This document shows positions 46,962 to 56,642 of a stretch of 64,000 bases of DNA, piece after piece (position 1 is the first letter of the stretch; the number at the start of each line of letters is the position of its first letter). The DNA comes from Rhodopseudomonas palustris HaA2 (GTDB lineage: Bacteria > Pseudomonadota > Alphaproteobacteria > Rhizobiales > Xanthobacteraceae), in contig NC_007778.1 of NCBI RefSeq assembly GCF_000013365.1, forward strand, positions 558,001 to 622,000, read 5' to 3'. The notes beneath the pieces were generated by a model, which saw nothing but the letters and a program-made list of their open reading frames with translations, did not search any database and was not told where the DNA came from. The position numbers and the translations under genes were made by a program.

Positions 46962-47588
46962 TCAGGTCGCCTGCGCCTTACCCCGCCGTCGCCGCCACAG
47001 CAGCCAGCCAGCTAGAACGACCACGCCGGCCACGCCCGCGACCACCGGCAGCCAGTGATGCCATCGGCCGTGCGCCTGCTCCAGCGCGGTGGCGGCGACG
47101 ACGCCGGGCAACACATGCGCCGGCGCCCAAAGCAGGATCGCCGGGATGTTGATCGCGAAGAACCGCGCCGGCGGCATCTGCAGCGCGCCGGCGGTGATCG
47201 GCACGAAGGCGCGAATCGGCGGCACGAAGCGGGCGAACAACACCGCCCAGCCGCCGAATCTCACGAAGAACGCCTCGGCGCGCGCCACCAGCTCGGGATA
47301 GCGCGCCATCGGCCATGCCGACAGGATGCGCCGCTGCTGGCGATGTCCGATCCAGTAGGCGGCGCCGTCGCCGAGCGCGGCCCCGGCCGCCGCCGCCGCG
47401 AGCACGCCGACCAGATCGAGCTGGCCGCCCGGAATCAGCGCGCTCAGCGCCAGGATGATGGTCGAGCCCGGCACCAATGTGCCCAGCACCGGCACCGCCT
47501 CCAGCAGCGCGGCCGTGAACAGCGTCAGATAGGCCAGCTCGCGATGGGCGGAGGCGAAGGCGATCAGGGCATCGAGAACGGCGTTCAC
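46962..47588 (-). CDS. DedA-family membrane protein
   Basis: 208 residues. Four or five hydrophobic segments and the DedA (SNARE-associated/VTT) signatures are present: VPVLGTLVPGSTIILALSAL, AAAAGAALGDGAAYWIGHRQ, FFVRFGGWAVLFARFVPPIR and FVPITAGALQMPPARFFAIN. The F-x-R-F-x-P-x-x-R motif holds the functional arginines. DedA proteins take part in lipid-carrier or phospholipid flipping and proton-dependent membrane homeostasis. The C-terminal WLLWRRRRGKAQAT is a basic cytoplasmic end. It is convergent with the J-domain gene and divergent from cobS. Confidence 0.92.
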   Translation of the reverse strand: MNAVLDALIAFASAHRELAYLTLFTAALLEAVPVLGTLVPGSTIILALSALIPGGQLDLVGVLAAAAAGAALGDGAAYWIGHRQQRRILSAWPMARYPELVARAEAFFVRFGGWAVLFARFVPPIRAFVPITAGALQMPPARFFAINIPAILLWAPAHVLPGVVAATALEQAHGRWHHWLPVVAGVAGVVVLAGWLLWRRRRGKAQAT

Positions 47589-47871
47589 GCAGGGCCTCGC
47601 AGCGCGAAAGGAGCGGTGGCGGCAGTCTACGGCAATGCGCCTGCGGAATCGTTGCGCGTTCCGCGGGCAAGCCGATCCCGATCGGCCTCCGGTTTCGCAG
47701 GGCAGCCTTCCAAAAACCGAGTCTCGTGCCTATCTCAATGAAACATCGGCGGAACTTTGATCATACGGCGGGCTTCTGCGGATCGCGGCGGTCTGCTAGG
47801 TTTAAATCCGCACTCAACCGCATCCACCACATAGATCGGGTTTCGGGCGCGTCCGGGACCACGGAGGATTG

Positions 47872-48867
47872 ATGACCGCCGCCACGACCAAAGCCCAGGA
47901 GATCACCGGCCTGCCCGACATGAAGGTGTCGGTCCGCCAGGTCTTCGGCATCGACAGCGACCTCGAAGTTCCCGCCTTTTCCGAGGCCGATCCGCATGTG
48001 CCCGATGTCGACAGCGACTATCGCTTCGACCGCGCCACCACGCTCGCGATTCTCGCCGGCTTCGCCCGCAATCGCCGCGTCATGGTGACGGGCTTCCACG
48101 GCACCGGCAAATCGACCCATATCGAGCAGGTTGCGGCCCGGCTGAACTGGCCCTGCGTCCGCGTCAATCTCGACAGCCACATCAGCCGCATCGATCTGGT
48201 CGGCAAGGACTCGATCGTGGTCCGCGACGGCAAGCAGGTCACCGAATTCCGCGACGGCATCCTGCCCTGGGCGTTGCAGCACAATGTGGCATTGGTGTTC
48301 GACGAATACGATGCCGGCCGCCCCGACGTGATGTTCGTGATCCAGCGCGTGCTGGAAGTCTCCGGCCGGCTGACGCTGCTCGACCAGAACAAGGTGATCA
48401 AGCCGCATCCGGCGTTCCGGCTGTTCGCCACCGCCAACACCATCGGCCTGGGTGATACCTCGGGCCTGTATCACGGCACGCAGCAGATCAACCAGGGCCA
48501 GATGGACCGCTGGTCGATCGTCACCACGCTGAACTATCTGCCGCACGACGAGGAAGTCGAGATCGTGCTCGCCAAGGCCAAGCACTATCGCAACCCGGAA
48601 GGGCGCGACATCGTCAACAAGATGGTGCGGCTCGCCGATCTCACCCGCAACGCCTTCGCCAACGGCGACCTGTCGACGGTGATGAGCCCGCGCACGGTGA
48701 TCACCTGGTCGGAGAACGCCGAGATCTTCGGCGACATCGGCTTCGCGTTCCGCGTCACCTTCCTCAACAAATGCGACGAGCTGGAGCGCCCGCTGGTGGC
48801 CGAGTTCTATCAGCGCTGCTTCAACGCCGAGCTGCCGGAAAGCTCGGTGAATGTTGCGATGACGTAA
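47872..48867 (+). CDS. cobS: Aerobic cobaltochelatase subunit CobS
   Basis: 331 residues from ATG 47872, with GGAGG 4 bases upstream. CobS N-terminal segment [20 protein letters not shown], then an AAA+ module with Walker [21 protein letters not shown] and Walker [17 protein letters not shown], with [20 protein letters not shown] as sensor region. With CobT it forms the ATP-driven chaperone that lets CobN insert cobalt into hydrogenobyrinate a,c-diamide in the aerobic cobalamin pathway. cobN is not in this window. cobT follows after an interposed DUF29 gene, which is unusual for this pair. Confidence 0.97.
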   Translation: MTAATTKAQEITGLPDMKVSVRQVFGIDSDLEVPAFSEADPHVPDVDSDYRFDRATTLAILAGFARNRRVMVTGFHGTGKSTHIEQVAARLNWPCVRVNLDSHISRIDLVGKDSIVVRDGKQVTEFRDGILPWALQHNVALVFDEYDAGRPDVMFVIQRVLEVSGRLTLLDQNKVIKPHPAFRLFATANTIGLGDTSGLYHGTQQINQGQMDRWSIVTTLNYLPHDEEVEIVLAKAKHYRNPEGRDIVNKMVRLADLTRNAFANGDLSTVMSPRTVITWSENAEIFGDIGFAFRVTFLNKCDELERPLVAEFYQRCFNAELPESSVNVAMT

Positions 48868-48874
48868 AGCCGGG

Positions 48875-48897
48875 CCCTCTCCCCGGGTGGGAGAGGG
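48875..48897. repeat. Hairpin after cobS, fragment of the CCCTCTCC-type repeat
   Basis: A 9-base stem CCCTCTCCC / GGGAGAGGG lies 8 bases after the cobS stop. It resembles the arms of the repeats inside hrpB and at 51446-51472. It could attenuate cobS-cobT read-through, or simply be repeat debris marking where the DUF29 gene entered. Confidence 0.6.
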
Positions 48898-48951
48898 TGC
48901 CTTCGCGGAGCGGGCGCCCGCCTGTTCACCACGGCGCTGTGAGGATTGGCG

Positions 48952-49452
48952 ATGACGACCAGTTCGAAACTACGTCCGCAGCCGGAACCATCGGCGACCT
49001 CGTCCCCGTGCTACGAGGGGGATCTTTACGGTTGGGTTCAGCATCAAGTCGCGCTGCTGAAGGCCGGCAAGCTGTCGGAGATCGATGCCGGGAATGTCGC
49101 CGAGGAGTTGTCGGACGTGGGCAGCGAGCAGTACGACAAACTCGAAAGCGCGATTCGCGTTGTGCTGTTGCATCTCATGAAGTGGGATCACCAGCCGACG
49201 CATCGTTCCAAGAGCTGGGTTTTTTCGATCCGAACTCAGCGCCGACATATCGTCAAGGTTCTCAAGAAGAACCCCAGCCTAAGGCCGCATATTCCTGAAG
49301 CGATCGGTGATGCCTACCACGATGCTCGCGACGAAGCCCAACAGGAAACCGGCCTCCCGGCAAGCGTCTTCGAGTTGACCTGTCCGTATGATTGGGATGC
49401 GATCCAATCTCGTGCCGTTGAGTTTGAAGACATCCGCTCACCGGAAGAGTAA
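48952..49452 (+). CDS. DUF29-family protein, interposed between cobS and cobT
   Basis: 166 residues from ATG 48952, with GAGG 7 bases upstream. It has the DUF29 layout: an opening YEGDLYGWVQHQVALLKAGK, then IDAGNVAEELSDVGSEQYDK, the helical LESAIRVVLLHLMKWDHQPT, then W-x(n)-R and the closing CPYDWDAIQ. DUF29 proteins are small helical proteins of unknown function, frequent in cyanobacteria and in alphaproteobacterial accessory DNA. Codon usage is less GC-biased than cobS and cobT. It ends 9 bases before cobT, so it would be co-translated with the chelatase genes, but no functional link is known. Confidence 0.88.
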   Translation: MTTSSKLRPQPEPSATSSPCYEGDLYGWVQHQVALLKAGKLSEIDAGNVAEELSDVGSEQYDKLESAIRVVLLHLMKWDHQPTHRSKSWVFSIRTQRRHIVKVLKKNPSLRPHIPEAIGDAYHDARDEAQQETGLPASVFELTCPYDWDAIQSRAVEFEDIRSPEE

Positions 49453-49461
49453 TTTCTCAGC

Positions 49462-51357
49462 ATGACCACATCCAACACCAAATTCCGCACCGGATCGAAG
49501 GAAGCGCCGACCGAGCCGTTCAAGCGGGCGGTGACGTCGTGCCTGCGGGCGATCGCCAAGACGCCGGAGCTCGAAGTCAGCTTCGCGGCGGAGCGCCCCG
49601 GCCTGTCGCCCGGCAAGGCGCGGCTGCCGGAGCCGGCGCGAAAGATGAGCAAGCGCGACGCCGCGATCGTGCGCGGCCATGCCGATTCGATCGCGCTGAA
49701 GCTCGCTTGCCACGATCCGAAAGTGCATCGCAAGCTGATGCCGGGCAATCCGCAAGCGCGCGGCGTATTCGAAGCCGTCGAGCAGGCCCGCGTCGAAGCG
49801 CTCGGCGCTCGGCGGATGGCGGGGGTCGCCAAGAACCTCACCGCGATGCTCGACGATCACTTCCACCGCGGTAAGTTCGACGAGATCACCGACCGTGCCG
49901 ACGCGCCGTTGTCGGACGCGCTGGCGATGCTGGTGCGCGAGCGCCTCACCGGGCTGGCGCCGCCGGCGGCGGCGAAGAAGCTGGTCGACCTGTGGCGGCC
50001 GGTGCTGGAAGACAAGATCGGGCCGAAGCTCGACGAGCTCGAACGCTTCGCCGAGAACCAGGCGAAGTTCGGCGACGCCCTCCACGACCTGCTCGACGTG
50101 CTCGAACTCGGCGACGATCGCGACGCCGATTCGGACGAGGAAGAGAACCAGGACGACAAGCAGGAAGGCGAGAACGATCAGTCCGGCGCCGAAGGCACGC
50201 CGGAGAGCGAAGCCGCCCAGGAGATGAGCGCCGACCAGGCCGAGGCGACCAGCGACGACCTCAGCGACAGCGCGATGGAAAGCGCGCAGGCTTCGGCCTC
50301 CGATGCCTTCGACGATTCCGAGACCGGCGAGGACGACACGCCGGGCGAGGCGACGCGGCCGAACAATCGCGGCGCCAACGAGCCGCGCGGGCCGGAATAT
50401 CACGCCTTCGCGCCGAAATTCGACGAGGTCGTCGCCGCCGAGGACCTGTGCGACCACGACGAGCTGGAGCGGCTGCGCAGCTATCTCGACAAGCAGCTCG
50501 CGCATCTGCAGGGCATCGTCGCGCGGCTCGCCAACCGGCTGCAGCGCCGCCTGATGGCGCAGCAGAACCGCGCCTGGGATTTCGACCTCGAGGAAGGCAT
50601 TCTCGATCCGGCCCGGCTGTCGCGTGTCGTCACCGACCCGTTCCATCCGCTGTCGTTCATGAGCGAGAAGGAAGCCACCTTCCGCGACACCGTGGTGACG
50701 CTGCTGCTGGACAATTCCGGCTCGATGCGCGGCCGCCCGATCACCGTGGCGGCGACCTGCGCCGACATTCTGGCGCGGACGCTGGAGCGCTGCGGCGTCA
50801 AGGTCGAGATTCTCGGCTTCACGACGCGCGCCTGGAAGGGCGGTCAATCGCGTGAGGCGTGGCTCGCGGCCGGCAAGCCGGCGTCGCCGGGCCGGCTCAA
50901 CGATCTGCGCCACATCATCTACAAATCCGCCGACGCGCCGTGGCGCCGGGCCCGCAGGAATCTCGGGCTGATGATGCGCGAGGGGCTGCTCAAGGAGAAC
51001 ATCGACGGCGAGGCGCTGGACTGGGCGCACAAGCGGCTGCTCGGCAGAAGCGAACAGCGCAAGATCCTGATGATGATTTCTGACGGCGCGCCGGTCGACG
51101 ATTCGACGCTGTCGGTCAATCCCGGCAATTATCTCGAGCGGCATCTGCGCCACATCATCGAGGAGATCGAGACCCGCTCGCCGGTCGAGCTGATCGCGAT
51201 CGGCATCGGCCACGACGTCACCCGCTATTATCGTCGCGCGGTGACCATCGTCGACGCCGAGGAGCTCGGCGGCGCGATCACCGAGAAGCTCGCCGAACTG
51301 TTCAGCGAAACCGCGGACGTGCCCGCGCCGGGTCGCCGTCGTCGGCTGCATTCGTGA
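49462..51357 (+). CDS. cobT: Aerobic cobaltochelatase subunit CobT
   Basis: 631 residues. A helical N-terminal region begins with [21 protein letters not shown] strongly acidic stretch at about 215-310 ([20 protein letters not shown]) follows, as in other CobT proteins. A von Willebrand A domain has the MIDAS motif [13 protein letters not shown] near residue 415 and [14 protein letters not shown] further on. The C-terminus ([20 protein letters not shown]) is conserved. CobT assembles with CobS as a MoxR-like AAA+/VWA chelatase motor, working on CobN in the cytoplasm. It follows the DUF29 gene by 9 bases. Confidence 0.97.
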   Translation: MTTSNTKFRTGSKEAPTEPFKRAVTSCLRAIAKTPELEVSFAAERPGLSPGKARLPEPARKMSKRDAAIVRGHADSIALKLACHDPKVHRKLMPGNPQARGVFEAVEQARVEALGARRMAGVAKNLTAMLDDHFHRGKFDEITDRADAPLSDALAMLVRERLTGLAPPAAAKKLVDLWRPVLEDKIGPKLDELERFAENQAKFGDALHDLLDVLELGDDRDADSDEEENQDDKQEGENDQSGAEGTPESEAAQEMSADQAEATSDDLSDSAMESAQASASDAFDDSETGEDDTPGEATRPNNRGANEPRGPEYHAFAPKFDEVVAAEDLCDHDELERLRSYLDKQLAHLQGIVARLANRLQRRLMAQQNRAWDFDLEEGILDPARLSRVVTDPFHPLSFMSEKEATFRDTVVTLLLDNSGSMRGRPITVAATCADILARTLERCGVKVEILGFTTRAWKGGQSREAWLAAGKPASPGRLNDLRHIIYKSADAPWRRARRNLGLMMREGLLKENIDGEALDWAHKRLLGRSEQRKILMMISDGAPVDDSTLSVNPGNYLERHLRHIIEEIETRSPVELIAIGIGHDVTRYYRRAVTIVDAEELGGAITEKLAELFSETADVPAPGRRRRLHS

Positions 51358-51373
51358 TCGCGCGCGAAGCGCG

Positions 51374-52528
51374 ATGACACGACCGACCGCGCACTCGGCT
51401 GAGCTGAAAGTGCACAGCGCGAGCAAGGGAGCCGGCGCGCTCCCTCTCCCCTCTCCGCAAGCGGGAGGGGAGACGACGCGGCGGCGCTTTCTTGCCGGGA
51501 GTTTGGCGATCGGCGCTCTGGCCTGCTTTCCGGCGCTCGGTCCGCGGCCCGCGCTGGCGCAGGCCACCAAGGCCGAGCTCGACGCCTATTCGATCCCCGC
51601 CGCGGAGCGCATCGCGGTGCGGGCGCGTCCGATCGACCAGTTCGACCTGCGCGACCGCGGCGGCCGACGCTTCGGCGCGCTGCAGTTTCGCAGCGGGCTG
51701 ATTCTGACCTCGCCGTTTCGCGGCTTCGGCGGGTTGTCGGCGCTGCGGCTCGATCCGAAAGGCGAGCGCTTCGTGGCGATCAGCGATCGCGGCGTCTGGT
51801 TCACCGGCCGCATCGTCTATGACGGCGCCGCCATGGCGGGCGTCGCCGACGTCGAGGCGGCGCCGCTGCTCGGGCCCGACCGCCAGCCGCTGACGAAGAG
51901 CAAATGGTACGACAGCGAAGCGCTGGCGTTCGACGGCGGCACCGCCTATGTCGGCTATGAGCGCGTCAATCAGATCGTCAAATTCGATTTCGGCCGCGAC
52001 GGCGTTCGCGCTTCGGGGCAGCCGATCGCCGTGCCGCCGGGCTTGCGCAAGCTGCCGAACAACAAGGGCATCGAGTCGCTGGTCGTGGTGCCGAAGGGGC
52101 TGCCGCTCGCCGGCACGCTGATCGCGATCTCCGAGCGCGGCCTCGACGCCGGCGGCAATGTCGTCGGCTTCCTGATTGGCGGCAAGACGCCGGGTCCATT
52201 CGCCGTTCGCCGCTCCGATAATTTCGACGTCAGCGACGCGGTGCTGCTGCCGTCGGGCCAACTCCTGATTCTCGAGCGCAAATTTTCGTGGATCGAGGGC
52301 GTGCATATCCGGATCCGGCGGATCGCATTGGCGACGCTGGTGCCCGGTGCGACCGTGGATGGCCCGGTGTTGTTCAACGCCGATCTCGGCCACGAGATCG
52401 ACAACATGGAAGGCCTCGACGCCCATCAGGACGCCGCCGGCGACACCGTGCTGACGATGGTGTCGGACGACAATTTCTCGATGCTGCAGCGGACGCTGCT
52501 GCTGCAGTTCACCCTCGTGGACGACTGA
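51374..52528 (+). CDS. Esterase-like activity of phytase family protein, Tat-exported
   Basis: 384 residues. A twin-arginine signal, TTRRRFLAGSLAIGALACFP, lies at about residues 35-54 with cleavage near ALAQA. The mature part follows the esterase-like/phytase beta-propeller pattern (Pfam Phytase-like): SGLILTSPFRGFGGLSALRL, FVAISDRGVWFTG, WYDSEALAFDGGTAYVGYER, NNKGIESLVVVP and HEIDNMEGLDAHQD. Substrate unknown, probably a phosphate- or ester-bearing compound in the periplasm. About 35 residues precede the signal, and part is encoded by a CCCTC/GAGGG repeat (LPLPSPQAGGE), so the true start may be downstream. It lies 16 bases after cobT. Confidence 0.85.
   Translation: MTRPTAHSAELKVHSASKGAGALPLPSPQAGGETTRRRFLAGSLAIGALACFPALGPRPALAQATKAELDAYSIPAAERIAVRARPIDQFDLRDRGGRRFGALQFRSGLILTSPFRGFGGLSALRLDPKGERFVAISDRGVWFTGRIVYDGAAMAGVADVEAAPLLGPDRQPLTKSKWYDSEALAFDGGTAYVGYERVNQIVKFDFGRDGVRASGQPIAVPPGLRKLPNNKGIESLVVVPKGLPLAGTLIAISERGLDAGGNVVGFLIGGKTPGPFAVRRSDNFDVSDAVLLPSGQLLILERKFSWIEGVHIRIRRIALATLVPGATVDGPVLFNADLGHEIDNMEGLDAHQDAAGDTVLTMVSDDNFSMLQRTLLLQFTLVDD
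51446..51472. repeat. CTCCCCT/AGGGGAG repeat arm at the start of the esterase-like gene
   Basis: CTCCCCTCTCCGCAAGCGGG followed by AGGGGAG forms an imperfect hairpin. It is read in the esterase-like frame as LPLPSPQAGGE, the same Pro-Ser-Pro-Gln-x-Gly-Gly phrase that the hrpB insertion encodes. It looks like a half-copy of the same repeat family at a gene boundary. Confidence 0.7.
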
Positions 52529-52542
52529 CGCTCGGCCGCGGG

Positions 52543-55500
52543 TCAGACCGTCGCATTGTCCACTTCGCCGGCTGCCGTCACGGTGTCGGCGGCGGGACTC
52601 AGCGCGAGGCGGATCATGCGGGCGAGATCGCTGCGCCGATACGGCTTCGACAACAGCAGGATATCGGAATCGATCCGGTCGTTGTGGATCAGGGCGTTCT
52701 CGGAATAGCCGGAGGTGAACAGCACCTTCAGCCCGGGCCGGCGCAGGCTCATTTCGGCGGCCAGCTGCACGCCGTTGTAGGGGCCCGGCATCACCACGTC
52801 GGTGAACAGCAGGTCGAATTGCGTGTCGCTGTCTCCGATCGACAGCGCGGCCGTGGCGTTGCCGACCGACAGGGTGGTGTAGCCGAGGCTCTTGAGCTGA
52901 GCGTTGACGTAGCTGCGCACCATGGCGTCGTCCTCGACGACCAGGATGGTCTCGGTGCCGCCGATCGCGCCCTGCTCCGACGTCGCCGGCGCCTGGCGTT
53001 CGATCTCGGCGGTGGCGCGCGGCAGATACAGCCGGAACGTGGTGCCGAGGCCTTCCTCGCTGTACAGCGTGATGTGTCCGCCGGACTGCTTGATGAAGCC
53101 GTACACCATGCTCAGCCCGAGCCCGGTGCCTTTTCCGATGTCCTTGGTGGTGAAGAACGGATCGAACACCTTGCCGCGGATCGCCTCGGGAATGCCGCAG
53201 CCCGAATCGGTGATCGCGATCATCACATAGGAGCCGACCTCGACATTGCCGAGCCGCCTGGCGAATTCCTGGTCGACCACGATGTTGCAGGTCTCCAGCG
53301 TCAGCTTGCCGCCGTTCGGCATCGCGTCGCGGGCGTTGACCGCGAGATTGACCAGCGCGGATTCGAGCTGGCCGCGATCGACGTAAATCGGCCAGACGTT
53401 GTCCGCGAGCGAGGTCTCGACTTCGATCTGTTCGCCCAGTGTCGGCCGCAGCAGGCTCTGCAGCCCGGCCACCAGGGCGTTGACGTCGGTGTCGTCCGGC
53501 CGCAGCGGCTGCTTGCGGGCGAAGGCGAGCAGCAGCCGGGTCAACTCGGCGCCGCGATCGGCCGCCTCGCTGATCAGCTTGGCGATGTTCGCCAGATGCG
53601 GCTGCTCGGCGACGCCGTCGCTGATGATGTCGATGGTGCCGGTGATCACCGTCAGCATGTTGTTGAAGTCGTGCGCGATGCCGCCGGTGAGCTGGCCGAT
53701 CGACTCCATCTTCTGCGATTGCCGGAGTTGCTCCTCGAACGCGATCTTCTCGGTCAGGTCGCGCAGGAACGCGTTGATGACGAAGCTGCCGTCGCGATAC
53801 AGCGCGGTCATCGCGACTTCGAGCGGGATCGGCGTGCCGTTGTTGCGGATCGATTCGATCTCGACGCGGAAGCCCGAGCTGTCGCGCCCGAGCGTCGATG
53901 CGAACTGCTTGAACTCCTCGGTGCGCTGCTCGAACTGGTCGGGCGGGATGATCAACTTGAACACGTTGCGGCCGATCGCTTCGGCGCGACGCCAGCCGAA
54001 CATTTCCTCGGCGTGCGGGCTCCATTCGGTGATCGTGGCGAGCGCGTCGATCTGCACGAAGGCGTCGAGCGCGGTGTCGATGATCGCCCGCGCCATCTGC
54101 TCGCTGCGGCGCAACGCCTTCTCGGCCGTCTTGGTCTGGGTGATGTCGTGATACACCATCACCGCGCCCTGGTTCTCGCCGGTCTCGCTGCGCAGCGGCC
54201 GGCCGTTCGCGATCAGATAGGATCTGCGGTCCGATCCGATCGGCTGCACCATGAATTCGAAATTGACGATGGTTTCGCCGCGATAGGCGCGCAGCAGCGG
54301 CGATTGGTCGGGCGGCAGCGGGGTTCCGTCCGGATAGTAGCGGTCGAACGAGCGGGTGGTGTTGAGCAGGCCGACGCCGGACAGCGTCCCGAACAGGTCG
54401 CGCGCCGCCGGATTGGTGAGCATCACCATGCCGCGCGCATCCGCGACCAGCACCGGATCGACCATGTTGTCGATGGTGTTCTGCAGCACCCCGGCGATGC
54501 GGCTGCGCTCTTCCGCCTCCTCGGCGAGGGCGATCGCTTTGCGCTCGGCTTCGCGGGTCATCTGTGAAAAGGCTTCGGCCAGCAGCTTGATCTCCTGGCC
54601 GCCGCCGGGAGCGAGCTCCAATTTTTCGCCGCGCGCGAACGCCTGAACCGAGCGGGTGATGCGGACCAGCGGCCGGGTCAGCGACTTCGCCAGCGGAAAC
54701 GCCATCAGCATCGCCACCAGCACCGCGACCGCACCGCCCGTCAGCGTCGAATTGCGGACCGCCGTCTGCACCGAGGTCAGGGATTGATACGGCCGCATCT
54801 CGATCACGCCGATCGTCGGACCGTCGGCGAGACGCACCCAGCCCCAGCCGGCGCCGAAGCGTTGCCCGGTGCGATCCTCGATCACGCGCGGGGTGGTGTC
54901 CTTGCCGTCGAGCAGTGCCGCGAATGCCGGGAAATCATCCTGGACGCGGCTGGGCCTGCCGAAATCGAAGCCGAATTCGCGCGAGCGGTCGGGATGCAGC
55001 AGATAGTCGCCGGCGTCGTTGACGATGTAGGTCAGGTTGCCGACGACGACGCTGTTTCGGACCCGCTCGAACAGCGCGCCGAGATTGGTGTTGATCACCA
55101 GCACGCCGAGCCGCGTGCCGTCGCCGGCATCGATCGGCGCCATGATGCGCACGGTGGGGACGTGGGGAATTTCCAGTCCGGTCGCCGTCTTGTTCAGTTC
55201 GATCCGGGAGATCGCCACCTCGCCGGGTGGCAGCGCCATGCCTTGCTTGAAATAGCCGCGGTCGCCGCGTCGCGTCAGCTGCGCCGCCGGTGTCGCGCGG
55301 ATCGTGCCGTTCGGGCCCAGTCGGTCGACCCGCACCAGTTCGCGGCCGCCGTCATCGGGCCCGAGGATGCGCAGGATGGCGGAGTTCGGCTTCCCGGCCA
55401 TTTCCGCGGCGAACCGATCCTCGATTCGCCGACGCCAGTCGGGGGTCGCCTCGCCGGCGCGGTCGCGGTTGGCGAGCAGATCGCGGAGGGTCGTGGAGGC

Positions 55501-55704
55501 CTGCGCACTGACCGCGTCCGCGCGCGTGCCGCGCAGATACGCATCCATCAGCAGCGCATGAAGCTGCGAGCGCGTCTGCAATTGCAGCAAGGCGCGGGGC
55601 ATCACCAATTCGACGATGCTGCGGTAGTTCAAAAAGCCGAGGACCGCCGTGGTCACCAGGACCAGCGCCACCATCGCCAGCGTCAGGCGGGTCGAGAGCT
55701 TCAT
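52543..55704 (-). CDS. Hybrid sensor histidine kinase (membrane sensor, HAMP, two PAS, HisKA, HATPase, receiver)
   Basis: 1053 residues. The first membrane helix is at about 7-29 and an extracytoplasmic dCache-like sensor occupies about 35-310 (VPTVRIMAPIDAGDGTRLGV, ADGPTIGVIEMRPYQ). The second helix is at about 318-340 (LTGGAVAVLVAMLMAFPLAK), followed by a HAMP segment. Two PAS domains follow (about 415-525 and 540-655). The phosphoacceptor box is GIAHDFNNMLTVI, then the N, G1 and G2 boxes (LVNLAVNARDAMPNG, DSGCGIPEAI, GTGLGLSMVYGF). The C-terminal receiver has ILVVEDDAMVRSY and acceptor Asp in LLFTDVVMPGP. The HisKA type (HDFNN) usually works with its own receiver. No separate response regulator is adjacent; the signal is unknown. 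Confidence 0.94.
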   Translation of the reverse strand: MKLSTRLTLAMVALVLVTTAVLGFLNYRSIVELVMPRALLQLQTRSQLHALLMDAYLRGTRADAVSAQASTTLRDLLANRDRAGEATPDWRRRIEDRFAAEMAGKPNSAILRILGPDDGGRELVRVDRLGPNGTIRATPAAQLTRRGDRGYFKQGMALPPGEVAISRIELNKTATGLEIPHVPTVRIMAPIDAGDGTRLGVLVINTNLGALFERVRNSVVVGNLTYIVNDAGDYLLHPDRSREFGFDFGRPSRVQDDFPAFAALLDGKDTTPRVIEDRTGQRFGAGWGWVRLADGPTIGVIEMRPYQSLTSVQTAVRNSTLTGGAVAVLVAMLMAFPLAKSLTRPLVRITRSVQAFARGEKLELAPGGGQEIKLLAEAFSQMTREAERKAIALAEEAEERSRIAGVLQNTIDNMVDPVLVADARGMVMLTNPAARDLFGTLSGVGLLNTTRSFDRYYPDGTPLPPDQSPLLRAYRGETIVNFEFMVQPIGSDRRSYLIANGRPLRSETGENQGAVMVYHDITQTKTAEKALRRSEQMARAIIDTALDAFVQIDALATITEWSPHAEEMFGWRRAEAIGRNVFKLIIPPDQFEQRTEEFKQFASTLGRDSSGFRVEIESIRNNGTPIPLEVAMTALYRDGSFVINAFLRDLTEKIAFEEQLRQSQKMESIGQLTGGIAHDFNNMLTVITGTIDIISDGVAEQPHLANIAKLISEAADRGAELTRLLLAFARKQPLRPDDTDVNALVAGLQSLLRPTLGEQIEVETSLADNVWPIYVDRGQLESALVNLAVNARDAMPNGGKLTLETCNIVVDQEFARRLGNVEVGSYVMIAITDSGCGIPEAIRGKVFDPFFTTKDIGKGTGLGLSMVYGFIKQSGGHITLYSEEGLGTTFRLYLPRATAEIERQAPATSEQGAIGGTETILVVEDDAMVRSYVNAQLKSLGYTTLSVGNATAALSIGDSDTQFDLLFTDVVMPGPYNGVQLAAEMSLRRPGLKVLFTSGYSENALIHNDRIDSDILLLSKPYRRSDLARMIRLALSPAADTVTAAGEVDNATV

Positions 55705-55969
55705 CGCGGCCTCTGCGAGGCGGGGGCATTGCCGTCGCCGTCAAACCGGACCGGCGTCCCCCTCGGGACATGGTGATCAGTCCGACCAGGCGGGGTGACT
55801 GCCCAAGCTATTGCTTGTGTCCGCCCGACCCGTCACCTCGGAACACTACGTGATTCGTCTCGGGATGCGGTTCTGTGGGATTCGACCGGTAAATCCGGCG
55901 CTGTCGGCGCTAGGCAGCTTCGCCGGCGACGCTCGACCATCCGACGATGGGATGAGACATGTCGACATG
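55705..55969. other. Gap upstream of the histidine kinase
   Basis: Non-coding stretch between the kinase start and the rpmB terminator. It should contain the kinase promoter (reading left). I see no strong -35/-10 pair and no gene-like frame. Confidence 0.35.
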
Positions 55970-55997
55970 CGAAAACAGCCGGGTCTTTCAACCCGGC
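55970..55997 (-). terminator. rpmB terminator
   Basis: On the minus strand a stem GCCGGGT / ACCCGGC (55997-55991, 55984-55978) with a 6-base loop is followed by TGTTTTC. It lies about 37 bases beyond the rpmB stop. Confidence 0.75.
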
Positions 55998-56033
55998 CGT
56001 CCGCAGATGTCGAAATGCCGAATCGGCGGCCGA

Positions 56034-56339
56034 TCAGCTCGCGGCTGCGGCCGGCTCGGCGGCCTTCTTCTTGGCGATCGCGCGCTTCAGCTCGGCCGCC
56101 TTCGGCGACAGTTCGGCGACGCTGGCCTTGAGCAGGAAGGCATCGAGGCCGCCGCGATGATCGACGCTCTTCAGCGCATTGGTCGACACCCGCAGCCGCA
56201 CCGGGCGGCCGAGCGCGTCCGACAGGAAGGTGACGTTGACCAGATTGGGCAGAAAGCGCCGCTTGGTCTTGATATTCGAATGGCTGACCTTGTGGCCGGT
56301 CTGGACACCCTTGGCGGTCAGTTCGCAGCGCCGGGACAT
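56034..56339 (-). CDS. rpmB: 50S ribosomal protein bL28
   Basis: 101 residues. The bL28 signature is complete: [55 protein letters not shown]. The C-terminal tail is Ala/Lys-rich ([15 protein letters not shown]), typical of alphaproteobacterial bL28. The zinc-binding cysteine set of some L28 forms is absent. A strong promoter (56419-56447) and a terminator (55970-55997) flank it, so it appears to be a single-gene transcription unit. Confidence 0.97.
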
Positions 56340-56418
56340 GGCGAAAATCCTCTGTCATCCCCGCCAGCCCACGGGCAGGCGCGGGGGGTCTATCGACGTC
56401 CATTTCAGGAACCGCGGA

Positions 56419-56447
56419 CGTATAGGCGGCCACGCGTCCAGCGTCAA
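56419..56447 (-). promoter_or_regulatory. rpmB: Promoter of rpmB
   Basis: On the minus strand TTGACG (56447-56442), a 17-base spacer and TATACG (56424-56419) make a good housekeeping promoter. The transcript would start near 56412, leaving a leader of about 70 bases before the rpmB ATG. The rest of the 303-base gap up to 56642 shows nothing else I can support. Confidence 0.7.
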
Positions 56448-56642
56448 GCTGGCGCCGCCTCCGCGGTCGATTTTGGCGCGCCATGGAACTCACGATCGCG
56501 CCTTTCAGGCATTGATTTGCCATGGCCGCACAACGTTCTACAACCATATAAACGACGCATTCGGTTCCGAAACCTTGGTTCGGATCGGCGCGCGGATTTG
56601 AGTTCGGCTGAACCCCCGCGCCCGCAGGCAGGACCCCCCTTC

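Noticed and set aside
47589-47871. Cobalamin riboswitch upstream of cobS
   Set aside because: No conserved B12-box-like GCCACTG element or suitable multi-hairpin fold was seen in the gap.
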